Assembly (NCBI GenBank): GCA_031763025.1
Contig: JASSKH010000006.1
Span: forward strand, 12,893,979-12,957,978
Length of the DNA stretch: 64,000 nucleotides
Direction: 5' to 3'
Origin: Macrocystis pyrifera
Taxonomy: Eukaryota > Sar > Phaeophyceae > Laminariales > Laminariaceae
The notes beneath the pieces are model-generated. The model searched no databases. It was not told where the DNA came from and was given only the letters and a program-made list of their open reading frames with translations. Shown piece after piece: positions 11,662 through 22,072 of this stretch (the first letter of the stretch is position 1; every line of letters begins with the position of its first letter). The position numbers and the translations under genes were made by a program.

Positions 11662-11976
11662 TTAACCACGATTCGCATCGTTACCGACGCGTGCATGCGA
11701 CCCATCAAGTTGGTCGGCACCAAGAAGCGAAGAGCCTAGGCTGTCACTCTGGGGATCACTACTGCTGCCGCTGCCGCCACCGCCGCCGTTGCCGGAATTG
11801 CTGCCGATGGAGCCCTTCCGTCGCCTCGACCGCGGCGCGATTTCTTCCAGATACACCTTCAGGCCCGTCATCCACAGTATGGTGAGGAGCGAAAGGGTGG
11901 AGGTGCTGAACACCGCCCATTGTTCGTAGTAACCGTAGTAGATCAGAAACATTACAATTCCAACCGTGAACAACAA
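11662..11976 (-). CDS. SemiSWEET-like gene, exon 2
   Basis: 104 codons plus stop, beginning after the acceptor GGAGGCCAG|TTGTTG. Upstream of this AG on the minus strand lies a pyrimidine-rich tract (about 12050-12080), then roughly 85 nt with no AG dinucleotide at all until GGAG/CCAG. Such an AG-exclusion zone is typical of a distant branch point and supports the acceptor. The exon encodes helices 2 and 3, then a basic SRRRKG patch and a Gly/Ser-rich, presumably cytosolic, disordered tail ending in DANRG. Confidence 0.7.
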   Translation of the reverse strand: MLFTVGIVMFLIYYGYYEQWAVFSTSTLSLLTILWMTGLKVYLEEIAPRSRRRKGSIGSNSGNGGGGGSGSSSDPQSDSLGSSLLGADQLDGSHARVGNDANRG

Positions 11977-14900
11977 CTGGCCTCCGACAATGGTTGCATT
12001 CGCATTTGTAGTCCCAACCATGGACCCGTCCAGACGATAGCCATGTTGACCAGAATTGGCAGGAAGAACACACACAAGAAGAAAACACGGACGGGGGCGT
12101 GAAGCGGAGGGGCCGGGGGGAGGGGGGGGGGGATGATCGAAAGGTGTTTCAAACTTGACAGGGATGGGGGGGGGGGGGGGGGGTCGGCGTCTAAAGTTTT
12201 TTCAAAGCAGAAAAGTCAATGGTTGAAGTCCCGATGATACTCCCGACGATAGTCATGTCGCACAGAATCAACATGAAAAATACAAAGCCTACGGAAAGAG
12301 GCGACGAGGGGGGGTCGAAAGGTGGTGCAATGTCGGGGTGGGGGGGAGGCGGCGTCGAAAAGCGTTTCGAATGACGGGCGTCAATGGTTGTACTCCCGAT
12401 GATATTCCCGGCGATAGTCATGTCCAAGAGGACTGCCGACAATCAAATTACAAAGCGGGCAAACGAAGGTTGGGAGGGCGGGGGCGTACTCATTTGTTGC
12501 TTGCCTTAGTCATTTGACCATTGACCACGCATCCCTTTCGAGACGGAGCACCGTTCCTACTCCTAGTAGAGACACCTCCAACAATTGGGAGTTCATTACG
12601 TTGTTTCCATAAATTACATAGAAACTTTTTGCTAATCTTATCCCCTTCCTGTTTGGCCTCCTGTAGCCACCATCTATCTCCTAGGATAGCGATCGTTTTC
12701 TCGCTGCTATTCATTGTATCAAACTCCTCCATGTCACATTCGTCTATTTTCCTCATCTCCTCTTGTAACACATCCCGTTCCTCCTTTGTATATTTCACAT
12801 TCTCCTACTATGTGAGTTCTACCCTCTATTGCTTTGCCACACGGGCACATCTGTGTGTCTACTTCCTCCTCTTCCCGGCTACTGGTGTACCTCTTTCTTC
12901 TTTCTGGCAGGTCCAGGTCCCCTACACGAAAGCGCAGTTTCAGCGGTTTCGCGAAGTCCATTGGGCCATGCAAATACGTTTTCATTCCTATTCCTTCCCT
13001 CAATCCCCCGTATATCTCCAAGTGTTTTTTTTTTTTTTTTCCGATTCCACCTTGTTTCTTAGCGGTAGCCTTTCCCTTCTTTCTATCATTTCTTCTACTT
13101 CTGCCTTGTACCTCCCAAACTTCCCGGCGGACATCTTCTCTACTTGGTTTCCCCCTAGATCCTTCCATACTTTCTCAATTACGCCATCCCACCTTATTCC
13201 AGCTCGCCCTTTTGTTACTTTCTCCCATACAGCTCTATCAACTATGGCTGGCAACCTCTTTTTTGGCATGTTCCTTACTTTATATTGCCATTTCAACTTT
13301 CTCATGTCTCTATTTGTCTTGAGGGAGGGTGGGGGGGGCAACTCACGTCATATATGGCGGGTAGTTTTGATCGCAGAACCTCGCATCCCTACAATTCCGG
13401 GACGGAGCACTCCGGCTCTTCACCGACCAGACGATGGTGGGGTGCGGTCGAAACGTGTTTCGAATGATCGACGGCGTCAATGTTTATAGTCCCAGTGATA
13501 AATCCCAAAGATAGCTCTTGATTATTGAATCTAAAGTGTGGACAGCACCAAACTCCAGACGTGCCTGGCTTTGGAGAAATTGAATCTAGACGCAGAGAGG
13601 ATCTTCACGTCCGAGCAATCACGGAGCTTACGGCAATGATCCAAGCACGTACTGACAAGAAGCTAAAAAGTCTCGAAAAACAAACGATTGTGGATTACTG
13701 TTTTATTTTCCGTGTGGGTTTTTCGTGTGGGGTGTTTTGTTTATTTTTTTGGTGGATTGACCTCCCGTTCAAAAGCTGTTGGAACCTGCCGTGCGACCAC
13801 GGAGCTTGAAATAAAAAATGTATGTACGATGTGATCTGCGAACAACAAAAACCAACAACGAGCGCTCGAAGGCGTATCGGAAGTTCTGATATATCGGAAA
13901 TCGTTTCGGTAATCAAATCGAAAATGTAATGTCCGGGTAGCCGGAAAACGCCTTTCATCGTATATACGCACATACGACAGCCGGGAGAGAACGTCGCTGT
14001 ACTGACCCCTCTCCCCTCTCCTGTTGAGAGCCGTGATATCAGATTACGTAATTACGTCCTCACGAAGAACCGTTTTGGCGGTAGGTGTTGGGACTGAGCC
14101 GCCGAAATTACGCGACACCGATAACACCTTGTGGACAAGAACCGAAAAACGATCTAGGAAACCCCTGCAGTTCTGCAAGGGACCGCGCAGGTCGGGATGG
14201 AAACCTTTTTTTGCCCGCCGCAGGCTGTGTGTTTTTGGGGGTCTTACCGAGGGACGGTATGGAAAAAAACTCTATTTTGTTCACCGCGGGATGGGCATGG
14301 GACGGAAAGGTGGGAAGCCATTTGGTTGACGAGATGGGAAGGGAATACACGATTTGTTGGAGATACGGGAGACTACGTTTCAGCGGTATGGAACGGGACG
14401 GGAAACGAGCGGTGAACCGGTCGGGAAAAGGTCGGGAAATCGGTCGGGAACACCGTCGGAAAACGCAGTCGGGAATGGTCGCGAATATGATTGGGAGAAC
14501 GCGGGCTGGAGACACGGCTGAAAAGAGTGAAATGTGATATAGTCGTCTTTGTGCACTGGTACCTTTTTTATTGAACAAGCGTGACAACAGCCGTCGTCCA
14601 CATGAAGTCAACTGTTTATTTGTTATTTTGTTAGTACCGGACCACCCCCAGAAGGATGTGCAGGAACTGGGGTTTGCATGATTTTGATCTGCTCGAGGCG
14701 CCGAAGCAAAGCCGCCGACATCAGCCACCATGCACAACATCCATGCTCGACATGTCCTTGTTTGCGCCGGGTTTGTGTGGTTCGTGTTTTTTGTTTTGTT
14801 AAATGTGTACGGCCGAAACTCAATTAAATTCTTATTTCAACAGTTGGATGTGATTGCAATCGATTGACTGTTTAAAACAAAGCTTAACCTTGTCTCCAGA

Positions 14901-17900
14901 TTTTATTAAATAGAACTGAAAAAAAACACACACACACAACATTTTTTTGTCTATATACGTATGGCTCGTATACTGCCGTTGATCCAAAAAGTCGCATAAA
15001 TAATCCGCCAGTTGCATCCGTGGTCATATATACGATGGGAAAACGAGAAAACCGGAGGGTGGAATGGAATATCTGCTCCAATTGTACAATACGGAACGGG
15101 ATAAACTGTGTGCCAACATCGGGAGGGGACGGGAATAACCGGGCGGACGGGGTTGGAAATATTCAGGACTGGCAGACAGTGGAACGAGAAGAATCAGGAC
15201 ATGGCTGACAGTGGGCACGAGAATAGTCGGAAAATAGGCAGACAGTGGGAAGGGGAATAATCGGGAACGGGAACACGACACCTGCAACAGCGGGATGGTA
15301 AAGGTCGGGAACAGACACTGACGACGGTACGTGCGGGTCGGGAACGAAATATCACGCAGTTTCCTATTCCCGTCCCGTTCCGTTCCCGTTCCGACCACAG
15401 CCCACATTTTCCCGTCCCAACCTTTACCGCGCGTACCCTTGCGTTTATGCTTCCCAGCAGCCACATTTGGACTATGAGCTTGCGTTTCGATCCTATTAAT
15501 ATATAGCAGCGATGTCTCCAAAACGTCCCCGGTTTTGCCGTAGTTACTCCTCCTTGAACATGCGTGTTTCTGGTTTTGCAGTGATCCACGTGGGAATAAG
15601 TCTTTCCGGCCGAAATCCGACATAATTGGTTGAGAGTGTCCAAGGTGAAACCTTCGACGTGAGGTGTCAGAAAAAAAATATATATATATATCGTGCTGCG
15701 GTCGATAGAATGTTTCGATACCGTGCGTCACCTGTGCACTTTGTTTTTTTTCCGATCACGCTTATGATGTTGGCCCCTCCTTGTCTCTCTCCATCCTTCT
15801 ACCGTAGTACGTATAGAAGATTAGATCCGGCGTCACATACTTATCAGGCTCTGATCTCTGATCCCCCCTCCGCACTGCGGTTCGTGCCGTCCATATTCAT
15901 CGCGAGTAGACTGCGGTCCTTTCTTCCCTTGTCGACTCGCGTCGATTTGTGCCACGCCCCGAAGGCACTGTCACCATTTGGTTCCGGTTTATGTTTTTTT
16001 TAAAAGTCGAAATCTCAACACGGACGGATTCGAACTCGGGCATCAATGCGGTTGAATATTGATATTACGGGGGGCCATAGTAAATAGGACCTACGGTACA
16101 CAAAAAAAAACTATGTATTTACCTTTTACTAACAATATTGGGTCCTATTTACTATGGCCCCCCGTAATAGTAGAGCATTTGGGAGCCGACACTAGACTAC
16201 AGGAGCGACCAGGGACCGGCTATGATATGTACAGCAGTATTTCCGTGTCTCCGCGTCGCGTGAACGTACCGGTATCGTTTATTGCATCGATATCGGAGTT
16301 GGTGGCAATCCGATCAACTCCGTCCGGTAAATATCGGGTGGTATATCGGATATTACGTCGTTCGTTTAGGCCCCAATCGGATCGGAATCAAAGTCCATGG
16401 GACGCCGACATCCATCAATACATCAATAATATCAATACTAATATCAAACCACCAGTGTAAAGCCTTCTGCTCTTTTTTCTTTTTTTTTATCATCACTTCT
16501 ACTTTCCAGCCCACTCGTAGGAGGTTTTACCCTCGACGATCTTCTGGACAAGCCGTGGTCACAGGTGTCGTCCCTTCTCCCCCCCGGTACGTGCCTTTAG
16601 TTTTATCGCGCATAGGGTTCAGCATTCCCACTGCTCGTCGATTTTCATCTAATGTACAGCTAACTCACGCTCTCGCGCTTTCCGCTAATCAATCTTATGC
16701 AAGAAAAAGTCCCTATGAGCATGCACTCGGTGAGACTCAAACTCACGAAACTGATCTTGATAGGCTCGCGGACCACCTACCAAGCCACCGGGGACGCCGT
16801 AGCTAAGGCTGACTCACACCACAACATCTTGTATATCAAAGTCCGACTCAGTGGTCACTTTGCGCCCAACAAACAAACACGTAGACGGACAAAAACGACG
16901 AGAGTTCGACAAGTAGCTTTTTATGTCCGATGAAAAGTGTCGTCGACAAGTAGTCGCGAGGCGAGGGTTATTTCCACTCTCAACCAGCTTATCCAGCCCC
17001 GAAATACGTCTGGCATGGTTGAGGTTTTCACCAGGGCTATTGTTGGTGCGGTCGAAAAAGAGGTACCCCCCCCCCCCCTCCACGTGGCCACCGCAGACAT
17101 GGATGGTGTGAGTCTGCCGAAACCTTGGCCGCATTCATACTAGCGTAGACAGCGAGGGAGGATGCACGACAATTCTTGCGTGCCCACCCCCGGGATAGAA
17201 CCGCGTGGAAGACACTGAGATCTGCGTGTGCGAACCTGCAGAAGGTAATTGCCGCAGGACTGCATGCGTACTTCGAAGCGTACCTCGCCGAAACCGAACG
17301 ACTCCCAGCGAGCAACGACCAGAGAGGCTTTTACAAGCACCTTTTTGAGAGTACGGTAGGATTGGAAGGGGCTAAAGCGAGGAGCGAACAGTTCATTAGG
17401 GACAAGGATGGCAAGCTGTTGCGGGATAAGGTGCGAATCCGTGAACGATGGGGGCAGGGTTGCCACAAACTCTTGAACACGAAATCGCTTAAACTCGATC
17501 CCACGACCATCGGTCTCTTGCCACCACGACCGCTTAAACTGCCACTCGGAGATCAACCGTCCATGGACGAGACGACGGAAGCACTTAACACTTTTACTAC
17601 TGCAGTCCCGTTTTGGGGAAAAATCACTTGGAATTAGACTGGTTTGTCCCCAAATCGGGACTGCGGTACTAAAAGGGTTAAGAGGATGTTACATTGGAAA
17701 GCTGTCAGGTCAGATGGTCTCCCGGCCGAACTCCTAAAAATCGATCACCCCGCATTCGCCCAGTGCTTTCACAGCATCCTTGTTAATGTTTGGGTAACAG
17801 GAGGACTCCCCCAGCAACGGAACGGTGCGATCATCAAAGTCCTTCACAAAACGAAGGACCGAACTGATTGCAACTACACAGAGGGATTTCGCTTGTTGCC

Positions 17901-20440
17901 CACGCAGGCAAAGTTTTGTTGCAAAACGTCGCGTCACGCCTCAGCAACTACTGCGAAACCGAAGAATTACTCCCAGAGAAACAGTGCGGCTTCCGCCCCG
18001 TACGATCAACGATCGATATGTTGTTCGTGCGCCGGTTGTAAGAGCTCGGACGACAGAGGAAAATCCCCTGTACTTGTGCTTCATGGATCTGCAGAAAGCG
18101 TACGACTCTGTCGACCGAGAGCTGTTATGGGAGGTACTCATACGCTTTGGCGTACCAACGATGCCGAGAATTATCCGTAATTTCCACGATGGCATGCGGG
18201 CTCGCGTGCTTACGCATGACGGCGAGCACTCGGAATGGTTTGATGTCACGCAGGGGCTGGGGCAAGGCTTGTGTGCTATCACCGTTACTACTATTCAACG
18301 TATTCTTCGCTGCTTTGTTACACGTCGTACTAGTACCCTTCAGCCATGACGAAGCCATCCTAAGGGATTTGGTCCAACTCAGTGATGCTGGAGTAGTTGG
18401 AACGGAGGAATTATTGATAGGAGCCGTTGGCTTGCGTGCGAAGGGCTGTACGGGGTATGTTGTACGCCGATGACGCAGGAATGGTCTCGATCAAGGGCTC
18501 GCGAAAATGATGACAGTCATCGTGATTGGCTTCCAGCGCCGACTTCGTACTGATCATATCACCCTCTCGTACGCGAAGGCCCTCAAGGTGACACGTTGCG
18601 AGAGCATCGAAACGACCATTCGCAAACGGCGGCTCTTCTTTGCGGGGGAGGTGGCACGGCAAAGCAAGGAGCGATCACCCAGTCGGGTAATGTTCGAGAC
18701 GATGGCTGGTGGGGAGAACCCGAGACCCGGCGGACAGTTTTAAGACTTGGCATAAATGCATAGTCGAAGACTTTGTGGAGTTCCGAGCCACCGAAGGGTC
18801 AACGGAACTTGCCCCCTTGCTGTTTGGAGTTTAGACCGCGCTGTGGTCCACTGTAATCAAAAGGCCGGGAAGTGGTACCGGGGGATCCTCGAAGCAGCCG
18901 AACGGTTCATGGTGAGGTGGCACGAGGCTGAGGCTGAGCTGAGTAGGCAGCGCTGCTCATCCGCCGTGGGTGGTGTCCAAGGGAATGGGGGGAGGAGGGG
19001 CAACAGGAGGAGTGGCAGAAAACCCGACCAAGGGAATGCGGAGAGGGGGGGGAACAGGAGTAGACGGGAAACTGCAGTGGACGAAAGTAGGAAGGAGATG
19101 GCAGACAGGGTAGCAAGGCACCGGGCAGACTAGAAAGTAGAACATGCCGAACGTGGTATTCTTTTGTCTTCCTTTGTTTTTTTATCTCTTGCGCTGATCC
19201 TCCGTGATCTTCATTTTATTTATTTCTCTTCCTTTCTTCGATTGATAGGCCTTATTGAGGAGTCGTGTGGCGTGGGTGGATGACGAGCCTGCTTTGCTTG
19301 TTTCGTATTGTCTGACACCGAGGGGCCGGGCATAGTTGACGAAAGCAGCACGGAGGCGGCAGACAGGGTAGCAAGATACCAGGCGGACTAGCAGGGAGAA
19401 CCTGGCTATGCTACTCGTGCCACAAACTGCTGCCGTTGCCTGTTATTTTCCCTTGGTTCTTATAGTCTTACTCTGGTTACGACAAGTAGTGGTGTTTTCT
19501 TGCATTTTTTTCCAGCTCGTTCTTTTCAAGTGTCTGCCACATCCCCTGCGGGGGGGGCACGACAATTTGTTTCTTATATTGGTTCTTGTTTCTTTTTCTC
19601 TTTCGACTTGTCTTTGTTTTTTTTGTCTTCTTTGTTTCGTTTCGTTTCTCTCTATTCCATAAAATGTGTATGTCGTGCCTGTCGTATCCAGTATGATGAC
19701 ATGGCATTGCATTGCCCACTGACTGTGTTACTGCATACGTGGCAACGTAGTATCTCTGTGGCGTAGCTTTGTGACAACAGAACTTGTATCTCTCCTAGGA
19801 TTGAAAAATCGGCACGGACACTGGTTGTGCTGGACGTCGACAGGTAGGTAGAAAGAGCGGTTCAATGTGAAGAACACACAACAAGGTTTGATATTGTACG
19901 CGTATAATATGTTCGTCTGATGTGTCAACAATTTTGACGAATCGGCTATTACGGGGGACCAAGTAAACATGACCAAATATTGTTAGTGACAATAGTTACA
20001 TATATAGGTTTTTGTGTGTACCGAGGGTCCTGTTTTCTTATTTTTACGATCCTCATCGCATATTTCGGTACCAAAATATTAACCCCGCTGTTGAAAATAC
20101 ATCGGAAATAAAGAAATAATGCTGTCGTTGCGGCACTAACTGCTTATTATTGGGATCTCTGATATTTCGCGGTACAGAGATCTCTAGTCAGTCTGTCGTG
20201 TATCTCAACCGACATGTTTCTTACTCCAGAGTTATTGGAGAGCCTTTCCTGCGACCACAGAATGCATCTTGCAATAATCATAATTGTGGCGATGGCATCA
20301 ACCCCTTTAGTACCGCAGTCCCGAGAACCCCTTTAGTACCGCAGTCCCGATTTGGGGACAAATCACTTGGAATCAGACTGGTTTGTCCCCAAATCGGGGC
20401 TGCGGCACTAAAGGGGTTCATTAATGTGAGAACAGCAACA

Positions 20441-20471
<31 letters not shown>

Positions 20472-21078
20472 CCGATATTAATTCAAGTATACAAGGTATT
20501 TAAGTATACAAGTATATGTGGTACGCCTGCACACTGGAACTTCGTACGTACTGGCATACAAACACCAAGAGCAGAAAAGTAACGGATAATATAATATTAA
20601 TAGTTGAAGTAGGAAATTAAAAACAAAGTCAAGTACGAAGCAAAGCACAACAGGAGGCGAGACACACACCACACTGACACGCAGAAAAGCAAACAAACAA
20701 ACAATGAATGAACGAATACGTACGTACAACAAGTATTCTGTTGTCACGGTTAAAAAGTAAAGAGTAAAAAGTAAAGGGTCTACGTAAATAATTATATTAA
20801 TAGTAAAGTAAAAAAAAACACATCATACCTCGTACATACATGGTACCAGGTAAAAAAGCAAAAATCAACAACAGAAAAAAAAACTCTGCAACAAAGCATC
20901 CAAGCTTCAAGCCTGAGTGCGAGTGGGGGGGGGGGTGTACCTGATAGCTATAGCTGATGTCCTCGGAGCTTCGGCGGGAGTACACGCGACAAATCTGAGG
21001 AACCTGGGCGAAGGCCAAGAGCAGCCCCCCCACGAACCCGATGTAGACGTAGATATCATCTTCCGAGAAAACAGTCAT
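11662..21078 (-). CDS. SemiSWEET-like single PQ-loop membrane protein (two coding exons)
   Basis: Gene model from two exons, 21078-20941 and 11976-11662, joined in phase 0 to give about 150 residues. Exon 1 supplies helix 1 and the PQ motif (P27-Q28, in [14 protein letters not shown]), followed by [10 protein letters not shown]. Exon 2 resumes with [19 protein letters not shown] (helix 2) and a third helix ([18 protein letters not shown]), then a Gly/Ser-rich tail. One PQ-loop and three helices is the SemiSWEET/PQ-loop layout; known members of this superfamily carry sugars or amino acids across membranes, usually as oligomers. The substrate cannot be told from the sequence. The gene spans over 9 kb because its intron is filled with transposons. 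Transcript evidence is lacking, and an extra exon in the intron is possible. Confidence 0.65.
12120..12481 (-). repeat. G-run-bounded repeat units (D3a)
   Basis: Three diverged units, each introduced on the plus strand by a G-run, carry a common block: TCGAAAGGTGTTTC or variant, then GTCAATGGTTGTACTCCCGATG and GGCGATAGTCATGTC. On the minus strand two units encode similar peptides ([15 protein letters not shown] and [15 protein letters not shown]), so the repeat descends from a coding sequence. A fourth diverged unit lies at 13433-13520. The longest G-run here is about 18 bases. Confidence 0.6.
12482..13341 (-). pseudogene. LINE-2 family ORF2 C-terminal fragment
   Basis: Minus-strand reading gives, in two or three frames, a basic region ([19 protein letters not shown], and later [19 protein letters not shown]), then [18 protein letters not shown], then a CPCG...HIVGEC zinc-knuckle (12795-12847), then an acidic/basic tail ending NGAPSRKGC...MTKASNK. 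A CCHC-type knuckle after the reverse transcriptase is the classical C-terminus of many LINE ORF2 proteins. The fragment is 5'-truncated: no reverse-transcriptase core is present. Its 3' end abuts a plus-strand G-rich run. Related 3' ends occur at 58570-58990 and 62520-62605. At least two frame changes are visible, one near the long poly-T run at 13023-13040. Confidence 0.65.
13335..13520 (-). repeat. G-run-bounded repeats (D3b and D3a units)
   Basis: After GGGTGGGGGGGGCAACTCAC comes the D3b block CTCGCATCCCTACAATTCCG and GGACGGAGCACTCCGG, matching units at 40.7 and 57.8-59.2 kb. A D3a unit follows (GTGTTTCGAATGATCGACGG). This is a patchwork of truncated retroelement 3' ends. Confidence 0.5.
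13521..15769. other. Intronic sequence with GGGAA-type degenerate repeats
   Basis: No supported exon. At about 14240-14500 and 15030-15300 the plus strand is built of variants of GGTCGGGAA and GGGAACGGGAA, including three ~34-bp units starting GGCAGACAGTGG near 15170-15250. At 15340-15430 the same motif appears on the other strand. The long open frames here (150 codons on plus, 210 and 235 on minus) follow from this composition. A CA run lies at 14921-14937. Confidence 0.4.
15770..16045 (-). mobile_element. SINE family 2 copy
   Basis: Read on the minus strand it starts with an RNA polymerase III B-box-like GAGTTCGAATCCGTCCG (near 16030). The core follows: CGACGCGAGTCGACAAGGGAA, then CTCGCGATGAATATGGACGG. 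The same core order occurs at 40.0-40.25 and 40.5-40.7 kb and, more distantly, in SINE family 1. The A-box end is lost or diverged, so this copy is probably 5'-truncated or worn. Confidence 0.55.
16063..16169. mobile_element. MITE-T copy
   Basis: TATTACGGGGGGCCATAGTA at one end, TACTATGGCCCCCCGTAATA at the other, with an AT-rich centre. Both arms carry the same A-to-G change at the eighth position of the inner arm (GGCC), which suggests a subfamily or gene conversion between arms. Confidence 0.85.
16472..16799 (-). mobile_element. SINE family 1 copy
   Basis: Reverse complement of the copies at 22073 and 23935. On the minus strand it begins CGGCGTCCCCGGTGGCTTGG (A-box-like), has a B-box-like GAGTTTGAGTCTCACC, then the shared body and a terminal A-rich tail (T-rich at 16473-16488 here). 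The 5' end of the SINE abuts LINE copy C at 16800 with nothing between. Confidence 0.8.
17176..18743 (+). pseudogene. LINE-C linker and reverse transcriptase
   Basis: The linker frame carries [11 protein letters not shown] and [18 protein letters not shown], typical of the region between endonuclease and RT in LINEs. RT blocks follow in several frames: [16 protein letters not shown] (~17692), [17 protein letters not shown] (~18080), [12 protein letters not shown] (~18232), [17 protein letters not shown] (~18276) and YADDA (18462-18476). The C-terminal block [19 protein letters not shown] lies near 18597. Frame changes and a ~400-bp deletion after YADDA inactivate it. The MITE insertion at 17588 separates linker and RT. 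Confidence 0.8.
17588..17681. mobile_element. TTAA-flanked MITE (family MITE-P) in LINE-C
   Basis: Arms CTTTTACTACTGCAGTCCCG and, inverted, CCTTTTAGTACCGCAGTCCC, with TTAA outside both arms (gcacTTAA and gggTTAAgag). LINE copy B has no insertion at the matching site, which confirms this as a discrete insertion. TTAA target duplication with CCCTTT termini is the pattern of piggyBac-type transposons. The arms continue through TTTGGGGACAAATC, so almost the whole element can fold into a hairpin. Confidence 0.8.
19947..20040. mobile_element. MITE-T copy, one arm worn
   Basis: TATTACGGGGGACCAAGTAA and the AT-rich core (ATATATAGGTTTTTGTGTGTAC) are clear. The second arm degenerates after GGTCCTGTTTTCTTA and lacks the CCCCCGTAATA terminus. 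Confidence 0.65.
20300..20418. mobile_element. MITE-P copy with duplicated left end
   Basis: The left terminus AACCCCTTTAGTACCGCAGT with CCCG occurs twice in tandem (20300 and 20325), then the usual hairpin body with the right arm CGGCACTAAAGGGGTT. The doubled end may reflect slipped replication or an abortive excision. No clear TTAA is present. Confidence 0.75.
20437..20472. repeat. CAA and TA microsatellites
   Basis: A short run of CAA triplets (CAGCAACAACAACAACAAC) is followed directly by about ten TA dinucleotides. Simple sequence in the first intron of the PQ-loop gene. Confidence 0.8.
20941..21078 (-). CDS. SemiSWEET-like gene, exon 1
   Basis: Exactly 46 codons from ATG to a CAG|GTACAC donor at 20940. 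The start fits because an acidic, short N-terminus ([12 protein letters not shown]) leads straight into helix 1, as in small PQ-loop proteins. After the donor the frame continues into a poly(C)-rich, low-complexity sequence that does not resemble protein, which supports the splice site. Confidence 0.7.
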
Positions 21079-21691
21079 CGTAGAGTCTTCGCCTGCAGCA
21101 GCAGGCTGGTTACTACTACGACTGCTGTTGTACTCGTAGTTCGTAAGAAAGCCGCCAAAAGCTCCTTCCGCCTCCTCCTCCTTCCTGCTCTCTTTCTCCT
21201 CCTATCCTCCTCCTCCCTTCCTCTCTCTGACGGGTGCTGTGCGTCCGCGGCAGACCCGCCCTCTCTTGGCTTCGAGCTCAAAACGCAGATTATACAGCAG
21301 CAGTGGTGTGTTTTCCAGAAGTATACCCGGAATAGTACACCACGCAGATTGATTGTGCAATGAAGACACTGATGATGTGTAGTTTGTGGACACACTCAGC
21401 GCAGCTACCACAGTACGTCTACCACTTCGTTCGCCAAAAGGTGAAGGCTCCCTCGTCGATTTTCTGTCACCTGGGTGCACGCTGTATATATATGTACACG
21501 GGGCAAGAGGTATCATCTATTCACGTCGCACCTTTGTTTGGAGCGTGGGTGAGGGTTCTCCACAGAGGGAGTGAGGCATACCATTCGTAGGTAACCAGAG
21601 GATACGATGGTAACACAAAAGACGTATCGGCATGATTACGAACGTTCATATGATGCGTCAGAATTGCCAGTATTTATTTTATTTGACCAAT
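21079..21691 (-). promoter_or_regulatory. Upstream region of the SemiSWEET-like gene
   Basis: This is the stretch 5' of the ATG on the minus strand, so 5' untranslated sequence and promoter should lie here. I see no TATA box at a convincing distance or other named element. A CT/GA-rich stretch (21170-21250) gives long open frames on both strands by composition. Confidence 0.25.
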
Positions 21692-21799
21692 TATTACGGG
21701 GACCATAGTTAACAGGACCAAATTTTGGTATAAAAAATAGGTAAATATATAGTTTTTTATGTGTACCATAGGTCCTATTAACTATGGACCACCGTAATA
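21692..21799. mobile_element. MITE-T copy
   Basis: TATTACGGGGACCATAGTTA ... TAACTATGGACCACCGTAAT with flanking TA. The arms are nearly complete, so this is a well-preserved member. Confidence 0.85.
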
Positions 21800-22072
21800 G
21801 CAGTGATTCATTCCTGGTAAGTATGTAGGTGAAATAAACTTAATTCTGCTTGGCAGAGTCAGACCACCAACCATCCATTTCCGGCATCCATCGGAGAGGT
21901 TCCTCTTTTTTCGTGTCTCTTGTTCTGTGGGGTGTGCCCTCCAGTCTTTTCTCTCTCGGTTTCATTTCCACTCCCCCTCGCCGTTCTTATGCCGGTATTA
22001 TGTATTATATCCTCTCCTTCGTATGGCGCCCCTTCGTATTGCTTCGTCCTGGCAGCACGTATGTAAAACGGC
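21800..22072. other. Unassigned T/C-rich spacer
   Basis: C/T-rich sequence between a MITE-T and a SINE. It resembles in style the T/C-rich tails next to SINE family 2 cores but has no recognisable core. No gene is supported. Confidence 0.3.

Larger units (their letters stand above)
16800..19885 (+). mobile_element. LINE-1 family non-LTR retrotransposon, copy C
   Basis: Starts within the last part of the endonuclease ([13 protein letters not shown]), so it is 5'-truncated at or by the SINE junction. It includes the linker (17176-17580), reverse transcriptase (17690-18475) and the 3' untranslated region (about 19145-19885). Relative to copy B it lacks about 400 bp just after the catalytic motif, near 18520, and carries a TTAA-type MITE at 17588-17681. 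Frames are broken, so it is inactive. It lies in sense orientation opposite to the host PQ-loop gene, within its intron. Confidence 0.85.
11977..20940 (-). other. ~9-kb intron packed with transposons
   Basis: GT...AG intron of 8,964 nt between the two PQ-loop exons. On its two strands it contains fragments of a second LINE (12.5-13.3 kb), G-run-bounded repeats, two SINEs of different families (15.8-16.0 and 16.5-16.8 kb), LINE copy C (16.8-19.9 kb), two MITE-T copies and two MITE-P copies. None carries an obvious exon of the host gene. Confidence 0.55.

Noticed and set aside
12521-13489. 322-codon plus-strand open frame
   Set aside because: It is antisense to the LINE-2 ORF2 fragment, whose minus-strand reading has a zinc knuckle and conserved terminus. 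The plus reading is Ser/Phe/Leu-rich without a domain.
14085-15731. Long frames of 150, 210 and 235 codons
   Set aside because: They follow from GGGAA-type repeats that lack stop codons in several frames and lie in the PQ-loop gene's intron.
16282-16806. 174-codon plus frame ending near LINE-C
   Set aside because: Most of it lies within a SINE read backwards; SINEs do not code for protein.
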